64,000 nucleotides of DNA. It comes from Streptomyces sp. Tue6028. Its GTDB lineage: Bacteria; Actinomycetota; Actinomycetes; Streptomycetales; Streptomycetaceae. This document shows positions 16,107 to 24,902 of the stretch, piece by piece. The translations under genes were made by a program, and so were the position numbers. The notes below the pieces were generated by a model. That model saw only the letters and a program-made list of their open reading frames with translations, was not told the DNA's origin and made no database searches. How positions within the stretch are numbered: the first letter of the stretch is position 1; the number at the start of each line of letters is the position of its first letter. The DNA is taken from assembly GCF_002300165.1 (NCBI RefSeq), contig NZ_MLCE01000013.1, positions 1 through 64,000 of the forward strand. The letters run 5' to 3'.

Positions 16107-17174
16107 ATGAGGCCGATAGCGAGAGTCTGCGTCACCGCCGTGTCCGCCATCGCCCTGAGCGGCGGGCTCACCACCACGCCGGCGCGGGCGGACGATCCGG
16201 ACGAGATCTTCGAGAAGGTGGCACCCGCGACCGTGCAGGTGCTGGCCGGCGGCGAGGCCGACGGCACCGGCGTCATCTACGACGCCGAGAAGGGGCTCAT
16301 CCTCACCAACGACCATGTGGTCTCCGGTCAGACCTCTCTCCAGGTCCGTATCGAGGACGGTGGGCCCGTGCCCGTGCGGGTCGTGGCGGCCGATCCCTGC
16401 GAGGACCTGGCGATCGTGAAGCTCGCCACCCCGCAGGACGACCTCAAGGAAGTGGAGTTCGGCGACAGCGGCGACCTCAAACAGGGCGACCAGGTGACCG
16501 CGATCGGCTATCCGGTCGGCGCGGGCGACACCAGCCACGAGAAGGCGGTGCTCACCACCGGCGTGGTGCAGTCCCCGGAGGTCGCACAGACCGGGCAGAC
16601 CAGCTCGCCCAACCTGTCGTCCACCGTGCAGCATTCCGCGACCCTCAACCCGGGCAACTCCGGCGGCCCGCTGCTGAACAGCGACGCCAAGCTCGTGGGC
16701 ATCAACACCTTCATCATCGAGGGCACCCAGGGGCAGTACTACTCCATCGCGGGCGACCACGCCAAACCCCTCCTGGAGGGGCTCGCCGAGGGGAAGAGCA
16801 AGAACAATCCCGGGTGGCAGGGGCTGGTCGCGCTGAGCGACCCCAACTTCGCGTCCTACTTCCCCGGACAGGAGACCGAGGCGACGAAGCTTCAGAAGGC
16901 CATCACCGCCCAGGGGATCGACGGCGTCTATGTGACGAGCGTGGACGGCCACTCCGTGGCCGCCAAGGCGAACATGGCGGCCGGTGACGTGATCACCGAC
17001 ATCAAGGACACGAAGGTCACGACGGTCCCGCAGGTGTGCGACATCCTCCAGTCGTCCGCACCGGGCGAGAAGGTCGACCTGCTCGGGGCGTACACGAGCG
17101 ACACGAAGTTCCAGGACGGGACGTCCGCCAAGGCCGGGGACACCTGGAGCGCCACCGTCACGCTCGGCCGGTGA
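16107..17174 (+). CDS. Secreted trypsin-like serine protease with C-terminal PDZ domain (S1C/HtrA type)
   Basis: A 355-aa protein. The signal peptide ends near ARA–DD (about residue 30). The protease domain shows the triad His in LTNDHVVSG, Asp in CEDLAIVKL and Ser in NPGNSGGPLLN. A PDZ domain with GVYVTSVDGHSVAAKANMAA occupies the last 110 residues. Family members act in extracytoplasmic protein quality control. There is no transmembrane anchor other than the signal sequence, so it is predicted to be released or wall-associated. ATG 16107 has GGGAGGG upstream; the 12-residue longer reading is rejected. Confidence 0.9.
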   Translation: MRPIARVCVTAVSAIALSGGLTTTPARADDPDEIFEKVAPATVQVLAGGEADGTGVIYDAEKGLILTNDHVVSGQTSLQVRIEDGGPVPVRVVAADPCEDLAIVKLATPQDDLKEVEFGDSGDLKQGDQVTAIGYPVGAGDTSHEKAVLTTGVVQSPEVAQTGQTSSPNLSSTVQHSATLNPGNSGGPLLNSDAKLVGINTFIIEGTQGQYYSIAGDHAKPLLEGLAEGKSKNNPGWQGLVALSDPNFASYFPGQETEATKLQKAITAQGIDGVYVTSVDGHSVAAKANMAAGDVITDIKDTKVTTVPQVCDILQSSAPGEKVDLLGAYTSDTKFQDGTSAKAGDTWSATVTLGR

Positions 17175-17204
17175 GCCCCGTCCGGGCCTGACGCCTCCCC
17201 GTGG

Positions 17205-17987
17205 CTAGGCGATCCACTGCTGGTAGGCCATGTTCGCCACCAGCGCGAACACCACCGTCAGCAGCACGACGCGGACGAACCCGCTGCCCTTCTTGAGCGC
17301 GGTGTGGGCCCCGACGGTGCCGCCGACCAGATTGAAGACGGCCATCAGCGCGGCGAGCTGCCAGTGCACCGTGCCCTTCCAGGCGAAGGTCGCGAGGGCA
17401 CCCGCGTTGGTGCAGCAGTTGACGATCTTGGCGGTGGCGGAGGCGGTCACCAGGTCGAGGTGGAGGAGCGCGGTGAGGGCGAGCACGAGGAACGTGCCCG
17501 TGCCGGGGCCGATGAGCCCGTCGTAGAAGCCGATGCCGAGGCCCGCCAGCCCGATCGCGGCGAGGACGCGGCGCGCGGAGACGGGCGTCGTCGGGGGCGC
17601 CGTCCCGAAGGCGGGCCTGAGGATCACGAAGGCGCCGACACCGAGCAGGACGACCATGACGACCGGCTTGAGCACATCGGTGCTCAGCCCGGCCGCGACG
17701 AACGCGCCCGCCGTGGAACCGGCGAGCGCCGCGAGCCCGATCCGCACCGCGAGGCGCACGTCGACGGGCGCCTTGCGCGCGTACGTCACCGCCGCGCCGG
17801 TCGTGCCGACGATCGCCACCGCCTTGTTGGTGCCGAGCGCGTACGCCGCCGGGGTGCCGCTCGGCAGTCCGAGCAGCAGCGCGGGGAGCAGGAGCAGCCC
17901 GCCGCCGCCCACCACGGCGTCGATCCAGCCGGCCGCCAGCGAGGCGAGGCACAGGACGACGACCATGGTCAGCGATATGTCGGGCAT
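17205..17987 (-). CDS. TauE/SafE family sulfite/organosulfonate exporter-like permease
   Basis: A 260-aa integral membrane protein with about seven to eight hydrophobic helices. It carries the two family half-repeats: VVVLCLASLAAGWIDAVVGGGG at the N-terminus and GFYDGLIGPGTGTFLV near residue 155. ALGTNKAVAIVGT is also characteristic. Relatives move sulfite, sulfoacetate or other small anions; the substrate here is unknown. It is convergent with the protease gene and stands alone. A start at ATG 17987 fits the predicted first helix. Confidence 0.88.
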   Translation of the reverse strand: MPDISLTMVVVLCLASLAAGWIDAVVGGGGLLLLPALLLGLPSGTPAAYALGTNKAVAIVGTTGAAVTYARKAPVDVRLAVRIGLAALAGSTAGAFVAAGLSTDVLKPVVMVVLLGVGAFVILRPAFGTAPPTTPVSARRVLAAIGLAGLGIGFYDGLIGPGTGTFLVLALTALLHLDLVTASATAKIVNCCTNAGALATFAWKGTVHWQLAALMAVFNLVGGTVGAHTALKKGSGFVRVVLLTVVFALVANMAYQQWIA

Positions 17988-18057
17988 GATCGCGACCCTA
18001 CGGACGAGGTAGATGTGCCGTCCATCGATCCGGTGAACCTTGAGCGACTTCTGAGCT

Positions 18058-18705
18058 TCAGCGCACCGAGTCCAGATAGCGCAGGACCGCGAGGACCCGG
18101 CGGTTCCCGGTGTCCGACGGCGGCAGGTCCAGCTTCACGAAGATGTTGGCGACGTGCTTCTCGACGGCCCGCTCGGAGACGGTGAAGGCGGCGGCGATCG
18201 CGTGGTTGGTGCGGCCCTCGGCCATCAGCGCGAGGACCTCCCGCTCCCGGGGGGTGAGCGTGTCGAGGGCGCCCGCCCGGCGGCTCGCGCCGAAGAGCTG
18301 CGCGACCACCTCGGGGTCGAGGGCCGTACCGCCGCGGGCGACGCGCTCCATGGCGTCCACGAATTCGCCGATGTCGACGACGCGTTCCTTCAGCAGATAG
18401 CCGAACCCGGCGGGTTCGCGGAGCAGTTGCGCCGCGTACGTGGTCTCGACGTACTGCGAGAAGACCAGCACCCCGGTGCCGGGGTGGTCCGCGCGCAGCC
18501 GTACGGCGGCCCGCACCCCCTCGTCCGTCTGTGTGGGCGGCAGCCGGATGTCGACGACGGCGACGTCCGGCCGGTGCTCGGACACCGACGTCAGCAGCGC
18601 CTCCGCGTCCCCCACGGCGGCGGCGACCTCCACCCCGCGCAACCGGAGCAACTGGGCCAGCCCGTCGCGCAGCAGGGCGGAGTCCTCGGCGATGACGACG
18701 CGCAT
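18058..18705 (-). CDS. NarL/LuxR-type response regulator
   Basis: This 215-aa protein pairs an N-terminal receiver (acidic pocket AEDSALL, phosphoacceptor Asp in VAVVDIRLPP, conserved Lys in LLKERV) with a C-terminal LuxR helix-turn-helix (LTPREREVLALMAEGRTNHAIA, about 150–171). The gene starts 13 bp after the histidine kinase stop, and the two are surely a cognate pair. The regulated genes are not evident; autoregulation or the upstream sensor gene are candidates. Confidence 0.93.
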   Translation of the reverse strand: MRVVIAEDSALLRDGLAQLLRLRGVEVAAAVGDAEALLTSVSEHRPDVAVVDIRLPPTQTDEGVRAAVRLRADHPGTGVLVFSQYVETTYAAQLLREPAGFGYLLKERVVDIGEFVDAMERVARGGTALDPEVVAQLFGASRRAGALDTLTPREREVLALMAEGRTNHAIAAAFTVSERAVEKHVANIFVKLDLPPSDTGNRRVLAVLRYLDSVR

Positions 18706-18718
18706 ATGACCTTCCGGA

Positions 18719-19996
18719 TCAGTAGGGCAGTTCGACCGTGACCACGGTAGGACCTCCCGGTGGACTGTCGCAGGTGAGCGTGCCGTCGACGGTACGGGCC
18801 CGGGCGCGCAGCCCGGTCAGGCCGGAGCCCGCGCCGATCACCGCTCCCCCGCGTCCGTCGTCGCGCACGGTCAGCCGCAGCAGTCCGTCCCGGGCGGTCA
18901 CGGTCACGACGGCGGCGCTCGCCGCGCTGTGCTTGGCCGCGTTGGCGAGGAGTTCGGCGACGCAGAAGTACGCGATCGACTCGACGGCCGGGCTCGGGCG
19001 GTCGGCGATGTCGGCGCGGACCTCGACGGGCAGGGCGCTGTCCGCGGCGAGGGTGGCCAGGGCGGTGTCGAGGCCCTGGTCGAGCACGGGCGGGTGGATG
19101 CCCTTGACGAGGTGGCGCAGGTCGGCGATGGCCTGGGTGGCGTTGCCCTGCGCGGTGTCGACGACCGTGAGGAGCTGCTGCGGGGAGGCTCCCGTGCCGA
19201 TCAGCTCCTTGATCATCGTGAGGTGCATGGCGAGGCCGACGAGCCGGGCCTGGGTGCCGTCGTGCAGATCGCGCTCGATCCGGCGCAGGGTCGCCGCAGC
19301 GTCCTCGACCGCCTGCGCGCGGGTCTCCTCCAGGGTGCGGATGCGGCGGTCGGCCGCATCGGGTCCGAGCAGCGCGGTGAGCAGGGCGCGATGCGGGGCG
19401 AGGGCGTGGCGCAGCAGCCAGGACGCGGTGGCGAGGAGCAGCAACCCGAGGGTCACGGGGATCAGCCAGCGGGGCCAGGAGTCGACCTGGAAGCCGAAGA
19501 ACTCCAGTGACACACGGTGCTCCGTGCCGTCCGGGGCCCGCCGGGTGTCGTAGTTCCAGTTCTCGAGCAGGGGGTGCAGGGTCAGCAGGACGCCGTATAC
19601 GTAGCCGATGACGACGGTGACGAGTCCGAAGGCCGCGGTGAAGGGCGTAGCCAGCGCGCAGGCGACGGCGCGCCATCCGCCGCGGTCGGCGAGCAGGGCC
19701 CGGCGCCAGCCGAGGATGCCGCTGCCGGTGCGGCGCTGCGGGTCCTCGATCTCCAGCCCGAGCAGCCGCCGTGCCAGCGCGCGTTGCAGCCTGCCGAGCG
19801 CCAGCGCTCCGCGCACGGTGACGGCGATCAGCCACAGCCCGAGCGTGGTGACCGACAGGACGCCGCCGACCAGCAGCCCCACGAGGGTGAGGACGAAGCC
19901 GACGAGGGCGAGCGGGAAGGCGATCAGGCCGTAGAGGAGGGCCGCGAGGGCACGCCGCCCGAACGGGAGGGCGAGCACGGCGCGGAGCGGGTTCAT
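18719..19996 (-). CDS. Sensor histidine kinase of the HisKA_3 family
   Basis: A 425-aa kinase. The N-terminal half is a multi-pass 'sensor' domain (LLYGLIAFPLALVGFVLTLV, then GGVLSVTTLGLWLIAV, plus two further helices around 120–190). Next come the dimerisation/phosphoacceptor motif ERDLHDGTQARLVGLA with the His, and an HATPase_c domain ending in GSGLTGLRARARTVDGTL. The ATG at 19996 begins exactly at the conserved MNPLRAVLALPFGRR. The longer frame upstream is an artefact. It is co-transcribed with the sensor-like gene upstream and the response regulator downstream. Confidence 0.92.
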   Translation of the reverse strand: MNPLRAVLALPFGRRALAALLYGLIAFPLALVGFVLTLVGLLVGGVLSVTTLGLWLIAVTVRGALALGRLQRALARRLLGLEIEDPQRRTGSGILGWRRALLADRGGWRAVACALATPFTAAFGLVTVVIGYVYGVLLTLHPLLENWNYDTRRAPDGTEHRVSLEFFGFQVDSWPRWLIPVTLGLLLLATASWLLRHALAPHRALLTALLGPDAADRRIRTLEETRAQAVEDAAATLRRIERDLHDGTQARLVGLAMHLTMIKELIGTGASPQQLLTVVDTAQGNATQAIADLRHLVKGIHPPVLDQGLDTALATLAADSALPVEVRADIADRPSPAVESIAYFCVAELLANAAKHSAASAAVVTVTARDGLLRLTVRDDGRGGAVIGAGSGLTGLRARARTVDGTLTCDSPPGGPTVVTVELPY

Positions 19997-20043
19997 GGGA
20001 TCAGCCTGAAGGTCGCGGAGAGGGTCGGGGTCTCGCGGGGCGG

Positions 20044-20550
20044 TCACGGCAGGAGGGCCGACGCGACACGGAGCTGGACGGCCGCCATCGCGCGGCCGAG
20101 CCAGGGCATGACCAGCAGGAACCCGAGGCCGCCGACGACGGCGTGGAAGGTCCAGGCGCCGGCGAAGGTGGGCCCTCCCCAGGCGTCCGCGTAGTCGGAG
20201 CCGGCGCGCAGGGGCCAGCCCAGGTTCATCGGCACGAGGGACCAGCCGTACGCGGTGACGGCGAGGACCAGGAGGTTGAGGGGGGCCGCGAGGAGGGCGT
20301 GGGCGAGGCCGCCCGAGGAGCCGGCCGGGCGGGCGCCGAGGAAGCGGCGCAGCAGACCGCGCTGCCAGCGCCCGGTCGGAGCGCCCAGCAGCGACAGCGG
20401 CATGCACGCCACACCGACCGGGAAGGCCAGCAGCGCGTAGGCGACGCGGCGCCATGTGCCCGCGGTGAAGGGTTCGCGGACGAACCGCCAGACGCGTACG
20501 GCGGTGTCGTCGGGTGCGGGCGGCGGCTGAAGTCCGCGGGCGGTGGCCAT
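20044..20550 (-). CDS. Membrane 'sensor domain' protein without kinase
   Basis: A 168-aa membrane protein with about four hydrophobic segments (ALLAFPVGVACMPLSLLG, ALLAAPLNLLVLAVTAYGW, FHAVVGGLGFLLVMPWLG). It resembles the N-terminal sensor domain of the kinase encoded 47 bp downstream and could be a duplicated, kinase-less copy. A good AGGGGG site precedes its ATG. It probably forms a three-gene operon with the kinase and regulator, perhaps as an accessory signal input; this is inference from order and similarity of architecture. Confidence 0.75.
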   Translation of the reverse strand: MATARGLQPPPAPDDTAVRVWRFVREPFTAGTWRRVAYALLAFPVGVACMPLSLLGAPTGRWQRGLLRRFLGARPAGSSGGLAHALLAAPLNLLVLAVTAYGWSLVPMNLGWPLRAGSDYADAWGGPTFAGAWTFHAVVGGLGFLLVMPWLGRAMAAVQLRVASALLP

Positions 20551-20721
20551 GGTGGTCCCCCTGTGGGTGAGCTGGTGTGGTCCGGCACCTCAAGGGTTGC
20601 GTGCGCGGGCGGCGCGTTCGATGGTGCTCGCACGGAGACCGGGGGTTCGGTCAACCCCACCTCCCCCGCTCCCGGCCGGACGGGCGGATGCCTCAGGTCT
20701 GCTCCGGCCGGACGGGCGGAA

Positions 20722-20832
20722 GCCTCACACCCGCTCCCCGTCGCACGACCCGAAGCCTCACACCCGCTCCCCGTCGCACGACCCGAAGCCTCACACCCGC
20801 TCCCCGTCGCACGACCCGAAGCCTCACACCCG
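20722..20832. repeat. 33-bp tandem repeat, three full copies plus a partial copy
   Basis: The unit starts GCCTCACACCCGCTCCCCGT and ends CGCACGACCCGAA. Copies begin at 20722, 20755 and 20788 and appear identical; a truncated fourth begins at 20821. A diverged related segment (GCGGATGCCTCAGG…) precedes them. Identity between copies implies recent expansion. Confidence 0.9.
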
Positions 20833-20856
20833 GACTCCGGTGCCGCTGAGGGCAGC

Positions 20857-20894
20857 GTTCCTCCCGGGAAACAGTCGTGATCCTGCCGGGTAAC
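20857..20894 (+). promoter_or_regulatory. GlnR-like box upstream of the nitrite reductase operon
   Basis: GTTCC-N6-GAAAC-N6-GATCC-N6-GTAAC with exact 11-bp periodicity. The second 5-mer is the perfect GaAAC half-site and the first matches gTnAC except at one base. It ends 22 bp before the first gene's ATG. nirB is a known GlnR target in Streptomyces; binding here is inferred. Confidence 0.65.
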
Positions 20895-20916
20895 ACCGGC
20901 ACCGCACCGTGTGGTC

Positions 20917-22278
20917 ATGACCTCGAATACGCGTGTGGTGGTGATCGGCGCCGGGCTCGCGGGCGTACGGCTCGCCCGGCGGCTCGCGGAGCTCGGCGCG
21001 TCCGGCGGCCCCGCTCTCGTCGCTCCCGGCGGCCTCGCGGCGCCCGGCGTCTCCGTGGTGCTCGTGGGCGAGGAGGAGCACGCACCGTACAACCGCGTCC
21101 TGCTCGCCGAGGTCCTGGCCGGGCGGTACGCGCCCGAGGTGATCGCCCTCCCGGCGCCGGGCGGCCTGGTCCGCGCCCGGGTCACCGGCATCGACCGGGC
21201 CGCGCGCACCCTGCGCTGCGCGGACGGCTCGGAGATCGCATACGACACGCTGGTCCTCGCGACAGGCTCGAACCCGGTGCTCCCGCCGCTGCGTGGACTG
21301 TTCGCGCAGGGCGGGCACGAGCTCCCGGAGGGAGTCCACGCGTTCCGCACCATGGACGACTGTCTGGGCCTGTCGAAGGCCGTGCGGGAGGGCACCCGCG
21401 CCGTGGTGATCGGCGGCGGACTCCTCGGCGTCTCGGCCGCCCGCGCCCTCGCGGTGCGTGGCGCCCAGGTGGTGCTGGCGCAGCAGTCCGAGCGGCTCAT
21501 GGAGCGCCAGCTGGACCCGGCGGCCTCCCGCCTGATCCACCGGCACCTCACCGGCCTCGGGGTGGAGGTGCACACCGAGTGCCGGGTGCGTGACGTGCGC
21601 TGTGTCGGCGGCGCGGTCCGCTCCGTGGAGATGGCCGACGGCTACGCCCTCGACGCCGACCTCGTCGTCCTCGCCTGCGGAGTCCACCCGCGTACGGGAC
21701 TCGCCCAGCAGGCGGGGCTCGCGGTCCACAAGGGAATCCTCGTCGACGACGAACTGCGCACGTCCGACCCGCACATCCGGGCGATCGGCGACTGCGTCCA
21801 GTACGACGGGACGGTCTACGGTCTGGCCGCTCCGGCCCTCGAACAGGCCGACGTGCTGGCCGGGTTGATCGCCGCCGAGGCCGCCGGCGCGGGACGCGCC
21901 GCGGGCGCGGACGGTCCGGGCGCCGCGGACGGCTCCGGCGCCGCGGACGCTCCGCCTGCCCAGGCACGCTCCGCCGCCCGCTACACGGGGACCCGGTCGC
22001 TGACCCGGCTCACCCTCACGGGCGGCCGCGCCCCCTTCGACCTCGCCGCGTTCGGCGAACCCGACCCCCGCCCCGGGGACGACGTCGTCCAGCTCGCCGA
22101 CGCCACCCGCGGCACCTACCGCAAGGTCGTCGTCCGCGACGACCGGGTGGTCGGCGGCGTGCTCGTCGGCGACCTGGGCACCGTCGGTGCCCTCGCCCGC
22201 GCCTGGGAGGGAGCGGAGCCGCTCCCCGGGGACGGCGCACCACTGCTCCACCTGCTCACCAACGACGGAGGCTCCTGA
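20917..22278 (+). CDS. FAD/NAD(P)-dependent oxidoreductase, NirB N-terminal-like
   Basis: A 453-aa flavoprotein resembling the electron-input half of NirB. Visible are the FAD motif VVIGAGLAGVRLARRL at the N-terminus, the NAD motif VVIGGGLLGVSAARAL near residue 165, and the flavin-closing HIRAIGDCVQYDG (about 285). An Ala/Gly/Asp-rich linker at about 325–352 separates the C-terminal domain. It lacks the siroheme and [4Fe-4S] parts. It overlaps nirB by one base (TGATG), so it is translated with it and probably donates or regulates electron flow to nitrite reduction. Start: ATG 20917, or GTG 20911; neither has a Shine-Dalgarno site, suggesting a very short leader. Confidence 0.88.
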   Translation: MTSNTRVVVIGAGLAGVRLARRLAELGASGGPALVAPGGLAAPGVSVVLVGEEEHAPYNRVLLAEVLAGRYAPEVIALPAPGGLVRARVTGIDRAARTLRCADGSEIAYDTLVLATGSNPVLPPLRGLFAQGGHELPEGVHAFRTMDDCLGLSKAVREGTRAVVIGGGLLGVSAARALAVRGAQVVLAQQSERLMERQLDPAASRLIHRHLTGLGVEVHTECRVRDVRCVGGAVRSVEMADGYALDADLVVLACGVHPRTGLAQQAGLAVHKGILVDDELRTSDPHIRAIGDCVQYDGTVYGLAAPALEQADVLAGLIAAEAAGAGRAAGADGPGAADGSGAADAPPAQARSAARYTGTRSLTRLTLTGGRAPFDLAAFGEPDPRPGDDVVQLADATRGTYRKVVVRDDRVVGGVLVGDLGTVGALARAWEGAEPLPGDGAPLLHLLTNDGGS

Positions 22279-24902
22279 TGTCCATGGACACCCCCACGAT
22301 CGTGCTCGTCGGCCATGGCATGGTCGGCCAGCGCTTCCTCGAAGCGCTCGCCGAGCGCGGGCTGACCGCCACGCACCGCGTGGTCGTGCTCTGCGAGGAG
22401 CCCCGCCCGGCCTACGACCGGGTCCAGCTCACCTCGTACTTCTCGGGCCGCACCCCGGAGGAGCTCTCCCTCACCGAGACGGAGTTCATCGAGGAGCACG
22501 GCATCGAGCTGCACCTCGGCGACCCGGCCGAGTCGATCGACCGTGCGGCGCGGAAGGTGACGGCCCGCTCGGGTCTGACGGTCGCGTACGACACGCTCGT
22601 CCTGGCCACCGGCTCGTACCCCTTCGTCCCGCCGGTCCCCGGCAAGGACGCCGAGGGCTGCTTCGTCTACCGCACGATCGAGGACCTGCTGGCCATCGAG
22701 GAGTACGCGAAGGCGCGGGCCACGACCGGTGCGGTGGTCGGCGGCGGACTGCTCGGGCTGGAGGCGGCCGGTGCCCTCAAGGGGCTCGGACTGTCCACGC
22801 ACATCGTGGAGTTCGCGCCCCGGCTCATGCCGGTGCAGGTCGACGAGGGCGGTGGCGCGGCGCTGCTGCGCACCATCGAGGACATGGGTCTGACGGTGCA
22901 CACGGGCACCGGCACGCAGGAGATCGTCATCGGGGACGACGGCGCCGTGACCGGCATGCGGCTGTCCGACGGCTCCGAACTCCCCACGGACCTCGTGGTG
23001 TTCTCGGCGGGAGTGCGTCCCCGGGACCAGCTGGCCCGCGACACCGGGCTCGCGGTCGGCGAGCGCGGCGGCATCACGGTCGACGCCCAGTGCCGCACCA
23101 CCGACCCGCGGGTGTTCGCGATCGGTGAGTGCGCCCTCGCCTCGGACGGCCGTGTGTACGGCCTGGTGGCGCCCGGTTACGAGATGGCCGAGACGGTCGC
23201 CGCCACGATCGCCGCCGACGAGGCGAGCTTCACCGGCGCCGACCTCTCCACCAAGCTCAAGCTCCTCGGCGTCGACGTCGCCTCCTTCGGCGACGCGCAC
23301 GGTGCCAGCGCGGGCTGCCTCGACGTCGTCTACGCCGACTCGCGGTCGGGCACGTACAAGAAGCTGGTCATCGGCCGGGACGGCGAGCTGCTCGGCGGCA
23401 TCCTGGTCGGTGACGCGGAGGCCTACGGCACGCTGCGCGCCCTGACCGGTTCGGTTCCTCCCGTCGCCCCCGAGCAGCTGGTGCTGCCGGCGGGCGCGGG
23501 CGCGCCGGTCGCGCTCGGCCCCTCCGCGCTGCCCGACTCCGCGGTCATCTGCTCCTGCCACAACGTCACCAAGGGCACGATCCGCGGCGCGGTCACCGAG
23601 CACTCCTGCACCACGGTGCCGGAGGTCAAGAAGTGCACCAAGGCGGGCACCGGGTGCGGCAGTTGCGTCAAGGTACTCGGCCAGCTCGTCAACGACGAGC
23701 TGGAGGCGAGCGGTGTCGAGGTCGACCACGGGCTGTGCGGCTGCTTCGGGCAGACCCGCGAGGAGCTGTACGAGATCGTCCTCGCGCTGCGGATCACTTC
23801 GTACCAGGTGCTGCTGGACCGGCACGGACGCGAGGAGGCCCGTGGTGGCGAGGGGTGCGAGATCTGCAAGCCGGCCGTCGGCTCGATCATCGCCTCCCTC
23901 GCGCCGACGATCGGCGCCGACGGGTACGTCCTGGACGGTGAGCAGGCCGCGCTCCAGGACACCAACGACCACTTCCTCGCCAACCTCCAGAGGAACGGCT
24001 CGTACTCGATCGTCCCGCGCATCCCCGGCGGCGAGATCACTCCCGAGAAGCTCATCGTGATCGGCGAGGTGGCCCGGGACTTCGGGCTCTACACGAAGAT
24101 CACCGGCGGCCAGCGCATCGACATGTTCGGCGCGCGCGTCGAACAGCTGCCGCTGATCTGGGCGCGGCTGGTGGACGCCGGCTTCGAGTCCGGTCACGCG
24201 TACGGAAAGTCCCTGCGCACCGTCAAGTCCTGTGTGGGCCAGACCTGGTGCCGGTACGGCGTCCAGGACTCGGTGCGCATGGCGATCGACCTGGAGCTGC
24301 GGTACCGGGGGCTCAGGTCCCCGCACAAGCTCAAGTCGGCGGTGTCCGGCTGCGCCCGCGAGTGCGCCGAGGCGCAGTCCAAGGACTTCGGCGTGATCGC
24401 CACCTCCAACGGCTGGAACCTGTACGTCGGCGGCAACGGCGGTGCCACCCCGCGCCACGCGGACCTGCTGGCCCAGGACCTGAGCGACGCCGAACTCGTG
24501 CGTCTGATCGACCGGTTCCTGATGTTCTACATCCGCACCGCCGACCGGCTGGAGCGCACCTCCACCTGGCTGGAGCGGATCCCGGGCGGCCTCGACCACG
24601 TGCGGGACGTGGTGGTCCACGACTCGCTGGGCATCTGCGAGGAGCTGGAGTCGCTGATGTCGGCGCACGTGGCGAACTACCGCGACGAGTGGGCCGAGAC
24701 CATCAACCACCCCGAGAAGCTGGCCCGGTTCGTGTCCTTCGTGAACGCCCCGGACACCCCCGACCCGGTCGTCGGGTTCATCCCCGAGCGCGACCAGATC
24801 AAGCCCGACCTGCCGCTGCTGACCATCGGCACCCGTCCCCAGGCTCTCGGCTCCGCTCGAGCAGGGGAGACCTCATTCCTGGAAGGAAGCGCCCAGCGAT
24901 GA
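22278..24902 (+). CDS. nirB: Assimilatory nitrite reductase [NAD(P)H], large subunit
   Basis: An 874-aa protein of full NirB length that reduces nitrite to ammonium. In order it carries the FAD and NAD dinucleotide folds (residues 1–310), a BFD-like [2Fe-2S] domain (CSCHNVTKGT near 424 and CTKAGTGCGSC near 453), a second Cys-containing segment, then the siroheme/[4Fe-4S] domain. The cluster ligands there are C-VGQTW-C (about 651) and C-ARE-C (about 692). Siroheme comes from the pathway that includes the chelatase at 6.4–7.3 kb. It is coupled to nirD by an ATGA overlap. Regulation is through the GlnR-like box at the head of the operon. Confidence 0.96.
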   Translation: MSMDTPTIVLVGHGMVGQRFLEALAERGLTATHRVVVLCEEPRPAYDRVQLTSYFSGRTPEELSLTETEFIEEHGIELHLGDPAESIDRAARKVTARSGLTVAYDTLVLATGSYPFVPPVPGKDAEGCFVYRTIEDLLAIEEYAKARATTGAVVGGGLLGLEAAGALKGLGLSTHIVEFAPRLMPVQVDEGGGAALLRTIEDMGLTVHTGTGTQEIVIGDDGAVTGMRLSDGSELPTDLVVFSAGVRPRDQLARDTGLAVGERGGITVDAQCRTTDPRVFAIGECALASDGRVYGLVAPGYEMAETVAATIAADEASFTGADLSTKLKLLGVDVASFGDAHGASAGCLDVVYADSRSGTYKKLVIGRDGELLGGILVGDAEAYGTLRALTGSVPPVAPEQLVLPAGAGAPVALGPSALPDSAVICSCHNVTKGTIRGAVTEHSCTTVPEVKKCTKAGTGCGSCVKVLGQLVNDELEASGVEVDHGLCGCFGQTREELYEIVLALRITSYQVLLDRHGREEARGGEGCEICKPAVGSIIASLAPTIGADGYVLDGEQAALQDTNDHFLANLQRNGSYSIVPRIPGGEITPEKLIVIGEVARDFGLYTKITGGQRIDMFGARVEQLPLIWARLVDAGFESGHAYGKSLRTVKSCVGQTWCRYGVQDSVRMAIDLELRYRGLRSPHKLKSAVSGCARECAEAQSKDFGVIATSNGWNLYVGGNGGATPRHADLLAQDLSDAELVRLIDRFLMFYIRTADRLERTSTWLERIPGGLDHVRDVVVHDSLGICEELESLMSAHVANYRDEWAETINHPEKLARFVSFVNAPDTPDPVVGFIPERDQIKPDLPLLTIGTRPQALGSARAGETSFLEGSAQR

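Larger units (their letters stand above)
20551..20916. other. Repeat-bearing intergenic region before the nir operon
   Basis: No gene is supported. The stretch holds a tandem 33-bp repeat (20722–20832) and, next to the nir operon, a GlnR-like box (20857–20894). Open frames across the repeats have no ribosome-binding site and are translations of the repeat alone. Confidence 0.6.

Noticed and set aside
20722..20832. CRISPR-like array
   Set aside because: The 33-bp units are head-to-tail with no variable spacers, so it is a simple tandem repeat; no cas genes are present.
20543..20893. Open frame with KPHTRSPSHDP repeats as a gene
   Set aside because: The repeat period is divisible by three, so several frames stay open through it. 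There is no ribosome-binding site and the frame ends in the GlnR-like box region.
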